Assembly: GCA_033439295.1 (NCBI GenBank) | Contig: JAVTLE010000013.1 | Coordinates: 248,001 to 312,000, forward strand | DNA from: Deuterostichococcus epilithicus | Taxonomy: Eukaryota; Chlorophyta; Trebouxiophyceae; Prasiolales; Stichococcaceae | Direction of reading: 5' to 3' | Length of the DNA stretch: 64,000 nucleotides | Shown here: positions 1 to 12,800 of the stretch, in pieces | How the letters are laid out: every line of letters starts with the position of its first letter | How positions within the stretch are numbered: the first letter of the stretch is position 1 | The notes under the pieces: model-generated | Seen by the model: only the letters and a program-made list of their open reading frames with translations | Told to the model about the DNA's origin: nothing | Databases searched by the model: none | Position numbers and translations under genes: made by a program

Positions 1-1650
1 CCTGCCGCTTGCACGTCAGGCGCATGCCCAACTGCGCCAAAGCACGCAGCGATGCTCACACTCCACTCACGCGCATGCACAGAGGTGGCCTGCAGCCTGC
101 TCGAATTGAACAGCAGCGATGTGGAGGAGTCGCACCCTGCCATTGGGACTGATCGGACCGGCGCCGGCGCGCGGGCTGAAGCTGCCGCCCGTGCGCAGAC
201 GCCTCGGCCGTTCCTCCTCGTCGAACTCCCAGCTGGAGGCGGCACCCAGGCGGCCGCCTCGGCCGCCGCCGCCGCCGCCGCCGCTCCCGTAAGGCAGGCT
301 CTTGACGCGCAGGCCGCTGTCGCCACCGTCAACAGTCTCAGTGCTGGCAAAGCCGTTGGCGCCGCCGCCNCGGCGGCCGCCCAGGCCGGCGCGCCTCGGC
401 GACGCCGGCAGCGGCCCAGCCGGGTGACGACCGGCGGAGCGGCTGCCGGCGGAGCTGCCGCCCCCCCGGCCGCCTGGTGGAATCACGCCGCCGGCGACGG
501 CAGCGGGCGCCGGCCCGGCGCCGCGGCCCCGGTCGAAATTGCTGTAACCGCCGGCGGGGGTGGTGTGCGACAGGTGGCCCCACGCGCCATCAGCGTCCGC
601 AGGACTGACACCATTGCTGCCACCACTCGGACCCCCGTGGCCGGCGCCGCTGAGCCCGCCGCCGCCATGGTCGGGACCGCCGCCGGCAGCGCCGGCGGCA
701 CCGCTGCGGCCGCTGCCACCGTTCGGGCCGCCGGCCCGCCGCGGGAAGGGCTCCTGCGGCAGCGCCCCCCTGGGCAGCTTTGGCGATGATGGCACCAGAG
801 TGGGCGGCGCCAGGTGCAGCTCCATGTTCAGAATCTGTGTCAAGACCAGGTCAGCTGTATGAGGTGTATGCACGGCCTGACAATCGCGCACCGTGTCCTG
901 CTCAGCATCTCAGCACGAGTAAAGGCGTGCAGATGCCGAGGCCACGCCTGTGGTTGTGCCACCTCCAGTGACGTGAGCACAGGAATATATTTCATACCCC
1001 AGGTACAATCGAGGTGCCTGCCGTCAGCAACAAGGTTCACAGGTCCAGGTCATGATTGCGGCGGCAGAATGCCCACTGGGTGGTGGTGTGGCTGCGCCTG
1101 AGCATGCCGCCCGCCGCGGCCATGCTGGTGGTCCCGGTGTGGGCGTCGCCCCCGGCCGCTGGCGCCGCCGCCGGGCCCTAGTTGCGGCCCCGAGCCATTC
1201 ATCCGCTCAGCCGACCCTGCACCGCAGCAGAGGCTGTGCATAAGAGTGGCGCAAGAGAAACGACGGAGGACAACCCAGGCCTTGCGCAGGGGCCCTTGGG
1301 TGTCGTTGGGGGAAGGGACGTATCAGCAGGGTCTTTTACTTGGTGTGGACAGAGGCCCAGTCTCCGCACTGTAGTGAACCTGTCAATTCATCAAGATGAG
1401 ACTTCGGAAAGCAGCACCAACACGAGCAGCAGCGGAACACGAGCAGCATCGAAGCCAGCCAATCCATGTGCTCACCGGAGCGGATCAGCTGAGGCGGCAG
1501 CAGCGGCACCGCGTCCACAGCCCTGTGGCCGCCGCCGGCAGAAGCGCCGCCTGTGAGCGAGCCGCCCCTGCCGCCTCCGCCTGACCGCATCCACTGCGGC
1601 GTCAGCGACGGCAGCTCATCGTCGCCGCCGCCGCCGCCCAGGCCGCCCAT
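1..1650 (-). CDS. Gly/Pro-rich protein, partial at left edge
   Basis: Minus-strand exon chain 1650-1476, 1216-1077, 834-136 and 31 to beyond base 1. Every junction has GT/AG signals and matching phase (phase 1, then 0, then 0). The first exon is read from the ATG at 1650-1648 (MGGLGGGGGDDELPSLTPQW); an upstream in-frame stop lies about 50 bases before it, so either this is the start or an acceptor lies between them. The protein is rich in Gly, Pro, Ser and Arg, with a His/Gln patch (QAQPHHHP) and a short acidic stretch (SSWEFDEEERPRR) near residue 305; most of it looks disordered. The last visible exon begins LGMRLTCKRQ and runs off the window. Exon 834-136 contains one undetermined base (370). 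I do not recognise the family; Gly/Arg-rich stretches would fit an RNA-associated protein, but that is inference. Strand and exons are well supported; start and function are not. Confidence 0.6.
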
Positions 1651-3595
1651 GGCGGGGGACACCGCTGCGGCAGCGCGCTTCGCAGCCGCGGTGTGCGCTC
1701 ACTGGCTGCAGGCACGCTGTGCGGGCTGGGCTGCTGGGAAGCAACAGACCATCCGCCTAGCTGTGCGTGTTGGTGATGTATGCTTCGCCTCGACCAATCT
1801 GCTGTGGCCGAGACGGCCTCTTGGTGCGGCCTCAAAGGGCACGTGGATTGCCGCCGACGCACTGCCTCAGCACAGCTGGGCTTCGGTGTGCCTCAAGGCT
1901 GGAGCTGCTGCCCGCAGCTGCGCGTCAGCGCTGCTGGCACCGGCTTTGGCAGCTGGAGCTGAGAGTGGCTTTGATGGTTGGAAGGCTGGATGCTTGTTGA
2001 GTCTTGCACGGGGCGTCGCTGGGCCGCTTGCGGCGGCCGCTGGAGCTGCCTGCAGACCTCCTGCCTTCCGAGCCGTGAAAGCCGCGTGCGGGCGCTGCCC
2101 TGGCCAGGCGAGCGTTTCGAGTGCACAAAGCAGCCACGGCCGGCAATCGTCCAATGCAGCTGCCGTGCGGTCTGCAACTGGCGCTCTGCAAGTGGCGCTC
2201 TGCAAAGGAAGATCGCCGCTTCCGCCTGCCGCCTTGTCGAGCAAGATAGTACGGAGCGTCACACGCACTGGCGAGCTGCCAGCGTGCACGCCGCCGGGCG
2301 CCGGCTGTGTCAGACTTGGCGGGCGAGCACGGATCGCTGTTGTAGCCAGAGGCAAGAAGTCACCAGCGCGCCTGCCCACACAGCTGCCGCCTGTAGGCAG
2401 CACAAAAAGACTTGATTCAACTGCAGAGCGAATTCAAGCGTCAATAGCTTCCCCGCTGAAGTGCAACTTTGAGTACGTTGCAGCAGCAAATGGCCTCAGG
2501 AGCTGGTCAGCACGCAAAACACAGGCGTTTGCACGAGTTTCCTGGAATCATTGGACTGCTCAGCTGTCCTAGGAATGCAAGTGACCGCGCACCTCAGACA
2601 CGTCGCCTGAGCCTCGCCTCAAGTCTCCCGCGTCAGAGATGCAGACGGCGGTTTGATGCGCTGGACAGCCCTTCTGTGCAAAGATGTGTCGCTGGAAAGA
2701 TCAGGCAGACATCGTGTGTAGGCTGGAGAGAACCTCGGCGCTGTCCCAGCTACGAAGGCTTCAGTGGCTTGGTGCAGGACGGGGATCGGTTTAGAGTATT
2801 GCGCTGAGAGTCTCGGTATGTCAAGGGTTTAATCGATCGCGCTTCGTGTGAAGGTTGTGTTCGCGGAAGGAGCTAGCCGGATCATGGCCCAGCCGGAGGG
2901 GCACAGCGGGATGCGAATGGAGTGATGCTGAAGGTGAGGCACCGGCCGGCAGTGCGTGCAGACAACACAGCACGGCGCACTGCGCTCCGGCTTTGAAAAA
3001 CCGCACCCACGACGACCCGCCTGTGGACGCTGCTGCCGTCGACATCATCCTCGCAAGTCTTACCAAAACCAGTGACACCTCTCTCAACCCATTGCAGCGC
3101 CAGGCAAGGTGGGGTGTTGCTGACGCTGTCCTGTTCTGGAAATATCCCACAGAAAGTATCTGTCGGACCAGGGAAAGCGCTTGCTGCCCAGCTCGGCAAG
3201 CGGGGCGCACGGCTTCTGCACAGTCCCAGCACCTGGCTTGCACCTGCAAGCACGCCCGACGCCTGTGAACGCCGCCAGTGTGTCCGGTGTCGACTCAGCA
3301 ACGCGTCGCCAGTGCTGGGTACCCTGTCATTGTGGAGCAGCCCGCAGGCTTGTCACATATGCACACAGGCGTGCATACCGCTGTCATCCAACACCGCCTG
3401 TGCACAAGCCCATACTGCGCTATTATGCCACACCTCAGGTCAGCTGAGCCGACAGCAATCCCCCAGACTGTGACAGTACCAAGCTGTTCGGAGCTTGCTG
3501 ATGCTGCTTGGATGCCAGCCTGACAGCTATACTCCGCCAAATGCTGCAGACTGGGAGTATCGACCGCTCAGCACGCTGGCGCAGCTCGGCGGCCA
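1651..3595. promoter_or_regulatory. Shared 5' region between two divergent genes
   Basis: This stretch separates the start of the minus-strand Gly/Pro-rich gene from the plus-strand Gln-rich gene, so it should hold both promoters and possibly unrecognised 5' exons. A minus-strand open frame at 2403-1867 has coding-like Ala/Pro-rich composition, but I could not join it in phase to the exon at 1650. No TATA-like motif or repeat stood out. Confidence 0.3.
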
Positions 3596-5411
3596 ATGCA
3601 GCTGGAGGTCGGGCCTGCGACACCGTCGTCCGCCCCAGACGCAGCCGGAGGGTATGCCATGCCGCAGGCCGGCAATGTCAGCGTGCATGGCTGTCCGGAG
3701 GGGCTCGGCGGTGGCGGCAGTGGCAGCACCGGCATGGCCGCGCACATGGGGCAGCTGCAGATGCAGAATGGGGACCTCCGGCAGCAGCTGCCGCCGGACC
3801 CCGGCAGCCAGCCTGACTACAGGCCCAGCAGCAGGCCCGACGGTCGGCCCAACAGCCGGCCTGGCTTGCGGCAGCGCCCCAGGGACGGCACACCTCGGCT
3901 CGTGCAGGGGCACAATGACGCAGACCTCCAGCAGCAGCACTCGCCAACACGGCCGCAGCTATCGCAGCAGCAGCAGGAAGTTGCCTCAGCCGGCCTGCTG
4001 CCGCCACATGTGGCCGCCATGGCGGCGGGTGCGCAGTTGGAGGGCCTAACGCCGCAGCAGCAGCTGCTGCTCGCGCAGCAGCGGCAGCAGGTGCAGTGGC
4101 AGCAACAGTGGCAGCAGCAGCAGCAGGCGCAGGCGCAGGCCCAGATGATGCAGTGGCAGCAGATGGCGCAGGCCATGGGCCAGGCACCCAACTGCTCGGT
4201 GCTTCAGGGCGGGCCCTTCTACGGCATCCCTGGCATGGCGCCGCAGCCGCAGCAGGCTCAGCAGCGGCTGCCACAGCAGTGGCTCGGTGCCGGCCTCGCG
4301 ATTCCAGGCACGGCAGGCCTTGGCCAGCACGGCGGCGCAACTCATGCGCCGCGGCGGCTGCAGACGGCGTCACAGCCACAGCTGCAGCAGCAGAAGCTGC
4401 ATCCGGACGCTGGGCAACCCGGCCTTACAGAGCGTTTTGTCTCCCAGTCCCTGCCGGCGCCGCCCCGCCAGCGCGCGGCGGCGCTGCTGCAGCAGCAGGC
4501 GGCCATGCTTGGCAGCGGACACTCTACGCAGATGCGCCAGGCGCTGCCCTTGGACCTCGCGCTGGAGCTCCAGCATCACCCTCCGCCGCCGCAGCAGCAG
4601 CAGAATCTGCAGCAGCAGATGTATGTGCAGCAGATGCTGATGCAGCAGCGCATGGCAGGCGGCGGCGTCAGTTCCGGGCTCCTCCAGCTGGGCGGCAGCG
4701 GCGACGCCTGCGTCCAGCAGCCGGCACCTGTGCCGTACCCCAGCTTCTGTGGTGCGCAGCTGCACCAGAGGTCCAGGCCAGGCACCAGAGGCCCATCAGT
4801 CACGCTGCCTCAACATGGCAAACCGGTGCACGTGAGAGTCGCACCCAGGCTGTCCGCATATCGAGTTCACGTTTATCCACAGCGGCCCGCACACCGCGAG
4901 CTCGAGCGCACGCCTGCAGACGCGTGGCCAGGAACTGCGGAGTCGATTGCGGAAGCTCATGGGCCGTGCGGCAATCGATGATGTTACTATTGTGTCACAA
5001 CCTCAAATCTCATCTGCCGCAGGCCAGCCGGGCGTGCAGGCGGGCAATGCAAGCCCCTTCATGGCCGCGCCCATGTTCAGCCCAGTGGTGCAGCCCGCCT
5101 TTTATGGCATGGGCTTCCCCATCGACCCCCTTTCCGCCTGGTGAGCCTGCTGCCTCTGCCAGCAAGCTCCCCCTTGGACGAGGGGGTCCTGACAGCTCCA
5201 TGAGGCAGCCGTGTTCGCAGAGCTGCTTGAAGTGGAGGACACTTCATCTGCAGGGATCACAGCTGAACCCTCGAACCTCGCGGCATTTTGTGTATGACGA
5301 GCGGCTCACAGCACTCCGCCAATGCCCTGGCAGGTACATGTCGCACTACGGGCCGCATCTCAGCCGGCCGCAGGACTATGCGCCCGGCGCGGCAACGGCG
5401 CCGCCGCCGCC

Positions 5412-5444
<33 letters not shown>

Positions 5445-7700
5445 GGGCGGTGGCGCCCGCCGCCCTGTGCCGGCTGTGCGAGCAGTGCCCTCTGCTCAGG
5501 TGCGCGCTGGTGGCTGCGGCTTACGCGATACGGGAGTGCCGGCAGGAACCTTGGAGCGTCGTCCTGGGCTCATGGCAGGACGATGGATGTCTCGCCGGAA
5601 ACTCTCGGGGATGCCGGGGCGTGTGGCACGTTTACCGGAGCACACGTACTTTGCCGTGGCCGGTGATGACGAGAGCATCTTGGCCTTGGCCCCAGCCCCT
5701 GCTGGAAGGCTATCCTCCAAAGAGAACTTTCAATGCGGAAGGCGGCTTCGTTCAGGCACATGTGTGCGTCGGCGAGCCTCGCACATGCGAGACAAGGACT
5801 GTCACTGCCGAATGTGGCTGCAGCCATCGAGCCGTGTGTCGCCGCCCGGCCTCCACTGCCATGACTCCCAACGAACAGTTCCGCAAGCGAGTCCACGGGC
5901 GCTGCCAACTTTCTGGGCGTTGCCTGCATGCAGGCGACAGGGCACTCGGAGGCGACAGAGTCCAATGAGCGCTGCCGCCGTGAAGTCGTTGCCGGCGGCA
6001 GCGGCGGCGGTGCTGACGCCGGCAAGCCGCGCCGCTGGTGGCAGGACCCGTTGCAGACTTTTGGCGTGCCGGGCGACCCGGAGGCTGTCGCGCCCCTTGC
6101 CGAGAGCGCAGAGCGACGGGTGAGGACCTTGAATCACATGAATTGCCCGGCCGCCTGCGGCAAAAAATAGAGGGAAAATACAAGTTTCTGGGGGGAAAAC
6201 CGGTTTCTGACTCTGGAGCCCAACTGCGAACGATGCGTCCATCAAAGGGGCGCAGCTCACAGATGCCGTGCTGGTCGAGTGAACGACTGCCAGCCGCCGC
6301 GCTGCGAGGTGCATCATCGCAGGGGACACTGGCCTATGGTCCACAGCCCGGCACGCAGGACGTGGATTCTCCATAAGCTGCCTTATTCACGGCCAGACTT
6401 GCCTCTGCCTTTGTGCCGCACGCCGCAAACCGCAGCTGCACACCGACCCCCGCGGCCGGCTACTGCCGTCGACTGACGCGCCGCCCCCGTGATCCCGCAG
6501 GCAATGGCGGCGAAGCAGTGGCGGGAGCGGCCGGTGGAAAACGCCGCAGTGGCGCAGACCAGTGACCCTGTGGGCGGCGACGACAATGAGGTTAGTTGCC
6601 GTTGCCTCCATGCTTCGCAAGCACTCCTCAACTGGGAACAGAAAATGCGCTGCTGTCTGAGCTTCACCACGATCATGCCAGGCTCTCTCGTTCCAACCTC
6701 CATGGTTTGAGCCTGCAGACCTCAGGGTTGAGGGCACCTCTTGCATGGCATCCAGGACCCACACCTGGCCCAGGCCCCAGTGCTGCCGGAATGCAGTACT
6801 ATACTGAGGCACACGAGGCGGCTTGGCCAGTCAACAACACTGGCCGCCCTGCTGGCCTCCTCTCCTGAACTCGTGTCCAAGCCCGGAAGCCCGCCGACCT
6901 GCTGGGTGCTGCCTGCCGGCAGGTGACGTCCCGGCTGCGGAGCCCCTCCGATGGGCAGCTCACTGAGGACACCGGGCGGGGCACTGGGCTGACGGGGCCG
7001 GCGCGGCCACCGCCGCCCGGCTCCAGCGGCGGTGGCGCCGCCGCTCGCGCCGGCGAGGTCTCGGCGCTCGGCACCCGTGGGGAGACCTGGCCGCCGGGCG
7101 CTGCCGGCGACGTCGCCGCTGGTGCGTCCCTCCTGCAACAAGACTGCTGCCTCCCAGAGCCGTCCGCTGCACTGCACCAGCGGCAAATGGCCAGCCCCTC
7201 GGCAGCAGCCGACGTCTAGCCCCTAACTGTTACACCTACATGCCTGGAGCACGTTCACCTGCCTGCCGTGCAGCATCTCGGGCACACGCTCCCAAAAACA
7301 TGATCAGTCGACTTGCACGACCGGACTGGCCCACCGCCTAGCCGTGCCTGCTGGCGCAGAGCTGCGACGGAGGGCCTCACTGGACGTCACCAGGCTGGCG
7401 CAGGCCTCGCTGCGATCGCGCAAGCGCGGGTCCACGGACATTGCGGCGCTCGGTGCTACACCCCGCAACGTGCGCCAGCGGGCCTCGTGTCCGGCGCCGC
7501 CGCCCCCCCTGAAGGAGGCTGCAACCCCCATATCGTTTGCAGCCGCCGCGGCGACGGTGGCGCAGGCGGCAGGCGCGGCCGGGCCATGCGACGCCGCGCA
7601 GCGGGCGGCCCGGCCGCCTGGCGGCAGTGGCGGCAGCCAGAGTGGAGCCTCCACGGTGCCGTCATCCGACGGCGGCAGCGTTGGCGGCGGCGGCGCCTGA
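3596..7700 (+). CDS. Gln-rich, probably nuclear, low-complexity protein
   Basis: Exons 3596-4751, 5023-5140, 5334-5499, 5934-6119, 6501-6590, 6923-7121 and 7360-7700 join with consistent phases and sum to 752 codons including the stop. The first half is a Gln-rich low-complexity region (many QQQ runs between about residues 95 and 365); a second pure Gln run encoded by CAG repeats lies at 5412-5443. Between them is a hydrophobic/aromatic segment (AFYGMGFPIDPLSAWYMSHY) spanning the second and third exons, which may be the only ordered part. A further piece, KPRRWWQDPLQTFG, lies in the fourth exon. The C-terminus has basic clusters (SLRSRKRGS, RNVRQRAS) that could be nuclear localisation signals. 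This composition resembles transcriptional co-regulators or RNA-granule proteins, but no named domain is visible. The start is tentative: the frame is open back to 3524, and an acceptor-like CAG ends at 3601, so upstream exons may be missing. Confidence 0.65.
5412..5443 (+). repeat. Coding CAG repeat (polyglutamine)
   Basis: About ten consecutive CAG triplets encode a pure Gln run in the third exon of the Gln-rich gene, directly after a run of CCG triplets encoding Pro. It is a likely length-polymorphic site. Confidence 0.85.
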
Positions 7701-9896
7701 GCACCAGCCCTGCCCTGGCCTGCTGGTTGCGCCTTGCCAGCAGCCGGCCGATGGCCAAGGCGTGCGCCGCAGGGTGGGGCCCCACCCATCGGCCCGCCCC
7801 GCAGTGGGGAGGGCGCCACGCCATGATGTCTGAGGGCTCGCCAGGCATGGGCTCCGACATGCGCTCGAGGCGGGAACATCCAGAACAAGGAACCCCAAGA
7901 CCCGGCGGTCCCGCCCCTGGCAGGGACGGAGGCCGCCCGACGACGCAGCACCACTCTCGACGGCAGGCTGCCGCGGCGGCAGGCTGCTGCAGCGAGGACG
8001 AGAAATCTAGCGGCGGACCGCCGCACCGGCAGCCCACAAGGGCTGCCCGATACCTTCTGCCGCGTCTTTTGCGGAGATTTGCTGCCGGCCGCGCAGTCCG
8101 GGGCGCGGGGTCGTCCTGAAGACCCCCTGACAGCGCCGCGCAACGTCGGACCAGCTTGCTAGTGTAATAAATTTTTATGCATTTCCTGAAGGGTCTTCTC
8201 TCTGCGACGTCGGTGCCACTCCGTTCATGGCACCGTGCCCAGGGGCGCACCGTAGTTGAGCCACGCAATGCCAGGCGATAGGGAAGTTTGTTCGTCATTA
8301 AGGGCTGCGAATTTGGGACTATATGTGTTGGATTGGGGGCGTCGAGCCCACATGCAAGTGGCGTCGGCGGTGGCTCGCTCTTCGCGCGCTCCCGGCTGGA
8401 CGCGAATGAGCGGATGTCCGCCGACGCCACTGCTGCTTGTATCGTGTTTGGGGCATGCACTGGATTCAAATTGCCCGTGGTTTGTGCTTCTGAACCCTTG
8501 TCGCGCACGCTTTGCTCGCGCACGTCACCCCTGCTGACCCGTGGTTGGGCAGGTGGGAACTATCGCAAGACGAAAGGCTGTCAAGCAATTACCGTCATCA
8601 CTTCTGCAACAAGTGATCAGCCCATGTCTCGCCAAGCAAATCTGGCATCAAACAATTTATCTATCACCAGCACCAACTGTCAAAACTTCCTTCGCTGCCG
8701 CCACCAGAATCGGGGAACACACCATAGGCAGACGGTGCTTTGATGGTTTTTTCCAGCTGCATACTCGTGCTCAACTCGCTGAGTCGACTTGCTCAAACAT
8801 CCTCGAGCGATGGTTGTGCCGGCATGCATGTCGCAACGACAGTTACCACATCAGCGCTGGTGAAGCGGAGGTGGGGCATCATGTGACGGATCTGTTTTCC
8901 TCGCAGGGAGCCCTTACTTGCTTCTCTCTTAAACATTCAATGTTACGCCAGGCTGCGCGTTTCGCATCGGACAAGGGACGCGCTTAGATGCTGCCCGAAA
9001 GGGTTGTTTATCTGCCCCGATAATCAGGCATGACTGGTCACGAGCGCTTCTACCAAAGAGCCACGCCTTATCCGGCTGCAGACGTTCAAACAGATGATGA
9101 CGCCTCGTACTAGCACAGCTGGTTCGTGCTCGTCGCATGCAAAGCGCTGTTTCTGCAACGTGTTCTGAGAAGCGAGATTACAATCGAGATACACTTTTGG
9201 ACACACGGATCAACTGGCACGGAGTAGCCTGCGTTGTGCATTGGCGCGTCGGGCTTCCGGTGACTCGGGCTGTGCTCCGAGCTCACGTCATTGTCACGTG
9301 GGAGTGTGGCAGGACTACAATTTTCAGGCCGTTGTTGATTGACAGACTGGGGATCGACATCTTCGGCGCCGGCGAGGGGCTTCCGCTGTAGATCGAGCGT
9401 CCACTGGCCGCTTGCTGTTCCGCTGACAGGCGATTGAAGGCAAGGCGCCGCACACTAGTTTCGGTGCAAGAGTTTCTAGTTGCAGCGGCGAAAGCCCAAC
9501 TTCCATTGGCGTTCCTGCGGCCAGTTTGACACGCTTGAGCCTGTGCTGGACGGCTGCGGAGCCAGGGTATCGTTTGGCTTGGCCCCCGCGCGACAGGCCT
9601 CTCAACGGCTCGGAGGGGTCCCGGCAGCCTGCTCCTGCACCGCCCTCGGACGCTGAGTCGGTGGTCAGCTGAAGTCTCTCGAATTTGAGGGCAGCACGGA
9701 GGGCTCCCCACGGCAGGCTCTGCTGGACAGCATCAAGCGTGGCTCAACGATCTCAAGCTCGGGGTGCCTGGAGGATCGCAGCTGCAGGGGGTCGCCAAAC
9801 GCTCCAGCCGCGCCCGGTGTCGATGCTAATCCTCCGAGACTCCGTCTAACGGGTGGCGCCTAGCGCGTCGCAATCAGCAGCTGCGCGCGCCGCCGC
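7701..9896. other. Intergenic, 3'UTR and promoter; no gene resolved
   Basis: Contains the 3' end of the Gln-rich gene (a TGTAA motif lies 463 bases after its stop) and the upstream region of the glycosyltransferase gene. Open frames here (for example 8541-8987 plus, 9711-9283 minus) have neither family resemblance nor a phase-consistent exon chain. Base composition around 8150-9200 is less GC-rich than in the coding regions, consistent with non-coding DNA. Confidence 0.4.
8163..8167 (+). promoter_or_regulatory. Putative TGTAA polyadenylation signal
   Basis: TGTAA followed by an AT-rich tract, about 460 bases after the stop of the Gln-rich gene. TGTAA is the usual green-algal polyadenylation motif. 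Its use here is inferred from position only. Confidence 0.45.
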
Positions 9897-12800
9897 ATGG
9901 CTAGCAGGGCCAGCAAAGCCATGTCCGGCAGGACGCCGCCCTCCGGCCGCAAGCAGGTCAGCCTGAGAGCCATCGCCGGCGGCGCCACCGCATCCAGCCT
10001 GGACGCGCTCCATGCCTCAGAGACGACAGGTTTCCTCCAGGCGCGTCTGGCTGGGCTGCCGCTGCTCGTGTGATGCCGGCTGCGAGGAGGCGATTTGCGC
10101 GGCATGCACGGCTCTTCATATCCTGAGCACGGGGACCGTTGCATCCCAGCGCAGACCATGAGCGAGCCTCGGCTTCATCCGCTGGCACGCCGCGCGGCTG
10201 ACGCAGCGCCTGCCGTCTGTTGCTTCCACAGGACATTGAGACGGCAGAGGCAGCAGCAGCAGAGCCGGGGTCGCCGGCCGGGCCGCCCGGCAGCAATGGC
10301 GCGGCGCGGCGGCAGCGTTGGAAGTGCGGGGACCTGTGGTGGCTGCTGGCGGTGCCCATGGTCGTCCTCGTGCTGCTGTTCGCGCGGGTGCGCCATCAAT
10401 CCGTGCTGGGCAGGCGCACGAGCCTCCCAAAACCGTGCGCAGCTTGCCAAGGGCGTGCCAACGACGTGCGGCCACCACCGTCAATGCCAAAACCGCACCA
10501 GGGCCTTGCTGGGTTACGGGAGAGCGAGTGACTGACCCGACGTGTCCGTGCCATGGTGCTAACAGGAATGGAGCAGCGGTTTCAACCATACCACCCTCGT
10601 GCTCTCTAAAGTGGCAAAGGTCGCCCCTTGGGGGGGTAAGGTGTCTGGCGGGGCAGCCCCCGCGGCGCCGCTGCCGGACATCACAGGCGGCGACATCAGC
10701 GCGGACGGCGGCAGCGGCCAGTCGGAGTCATGGGACGGTTTCACAGATGCAGCCAGCGAGCAGCCGCGCCCGGCGACCGAATCGCCAGTCGCTGAGCCGG
10801 CAGAGCCGGGGGGCGGCGACGCGGCGGTGGCCGACCCGCCAGTCGCAAGCGACGCGCCTGCCTGGGAGGCAGCGGCGCCGATCGCAGCTGGCGTTGGCGC
10901 AGCGACGCCGCAGGCGACAGCAGAGGCACCGGTGCCAGGAGCGGCGGCGCCGGAAGCAGACACGGTCAGCATGGCGGCCTCCGAGGCGCCCGCAAAGGGC
11001 GCGGCCTCCCCTGTGGCAGGTCAACCTGCGGAGCAGCCTGGCGCCGCGCCAGCGCCAGAGCCCGTCGCGGGCGGCTCGAGCGCATCTGCAGCCTCGCCCG
11101 CAGGTGTCGCAGCCGAACGGGCTGACAGCCCCAGCGCCGCTCCCCAGGCAGCGGACGCCGCCGGCAGCCCGGCCATCGGGGTCGCCGACTTCAGCGCGGC
11201 CCCTGGAGCGGCGACCACTGCCGTGGGACCCGCCGTGGGCGGCGAGGCAGGCGGCGGCACCGGCGGCACCACCGCTGAGGCGCCGCAGGCTGCCGCCCCT
11301 CGGCTGGCCGCCGGCAATGGCGCGACTGCCGCCTCCACGGCTGCTGGCGGGGGCACCGGCAACGGGTGCGCCTTGGAATGCTGTATTGATTCCCGTCAAG
11401 TCAGGAGCCTGGGCTGCTGTAGTTGCCAAGCGTAGAGCATGCCGCCACCCGGCATCGGATGACGCCTCTCTATGATGGCAGCCAAGATGCTGGGCAGGCG
11501 CGACCGTCACAGCATGTGCGCAGCAGTGCAGGCTGCCTTGCGGAGTTACAGCCGCTCTTTGGAGGGTAACAGCTGCTGCCCCCTGAGACTGACAAAACAC
11601 ACAGCATGTGTTTACGATGCAGGCGGTCCGGGGCGCGCGTTGTGGTGGTGCCGAGTGTCCTGTGCCAGGTCACCAACAGAAAGCTGGAGGAGCAGTGCAT
11701 GGCAAATGGCGCAAAGACCAAGAAGTGCAACCGTGCGCTTCCCCCGCCATACCTGCACTCTCTCTCGGCCATCCTGCGGCCCCAACCTGTCGGCCCCGCC
11801 GGGCCGTCTGCTGCTCACAGGCTGCTGCTCATGAGCAGCGTGCATTTGTCCCCCCTGCCGCTGCGGTGCTCTTGCAGCGCTGCCGCGCCCCTCCGACATC
11901 TACAATGTGCATTTCGCTCCTCACACACGTTCATGAGCTGAACCTGTCGTGGAAGCTCGATGTGCTCGCCTCGAAGATGAGCTTGATTCATCGCTCAGAA
12001 GCCCAAAACACAGTCACTGGTGGTTGAGGAGTCTGCCAGCACGGTCGCTGGCGAGTGCAGCCTTAGCCTGGGGAGGCTCTCGACCTCAGCCTCCTAGCAC
12101 TTGACCAAGGCTTGACGGTTTGCGAACCCTGTGCGCAGGCATGTTCCAGGGGCAGTACAAGGAGTCGTACCTGTCACCCTTCACACGCATTGCGCCGCTC
12201 ATGAAGCAGTTCGGTATCAACTACAGCATCAACAGCGAGGTGCTTTGCTGCACCAACTGAAATCCATGGTGTCTGCCCTCCCTTGGCTTGGGCTCCTGCT
12301 ATGCTGTGCGGGCCGCAACTCCAGCCACACCGGAGGGCAGCATGGCTGCCGCCAGGCCGTCTGTCGTCGCCATGCCTGAGCCGCCTCCGGATTTCGGCAG
12401 TGACTGATGGCGTTGACTGGCTGCGCTGCGACACGCGGCACTCACCAAGAGCGATGCCGCAACCTCCCGCCTCGTTTCCCCGCAGTACGGGCCGAACCAG
12501 TGGCGCCAGCCGCACGACGGCAGCAAATGGGACGCCGAGCTGGAGGCCGCAGACGTGCTGATCATGGAGGAGCACTTTGCAGCGAAAATGATCCCGGAGT
12601 ATCCGGACAAGACCTTCGTGGTCATCCAGGGCAACGCCGCCGCAGCAATGGTGACGTGCGACGACAACGGGTGCGCATCCGGCACAGGAGTCAGACACGC
12701 CGACTCATGCGTCCCCTCCCTGGGGGCTTCCTTGCGCCTTTCACTGCGACTCCTGCAAGTCAAGGCTCTGCTGCGACTGGGAGTCGGCCATGCGGCGGAA

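Noticed and set aside
1867-2403. Minus-strand 178-codon frame as an upstream exon of the Gly/Pro-rich gene
   Set aside because: Composition is plausible, but no donor-acceptor pair joins it in phase to the exon ending at 1476; left unassigned.
3817-4191. Minus-strand frame very rich in Cys
   Set aside because: The Cys runs are the reverse reading of CAG repeats (GCTGCTG) encoding Gln on the plus strand; no domain spacing is present.
4096-6123. 675-codon plus-strand open frame, the longest in the window
   Set aside because: It is a shadow frame over the Gln-rich gene produced by CAG repeats and high GC. It reads through three introns of the supported gene model and has Ala/Arg shadow composition, except at 5334-5499 where it coincides with the true frame.
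10318-11475. 385-codon plus-strand frame and 290-codon minus-strand frame over the stem exon
   Set aside because: Both overlap glycosyltransferase exon 3 in other registers and have Arg/Ser-rich shadow composition. The phase-consistent chain uses the EWSSGFNHTT frame.
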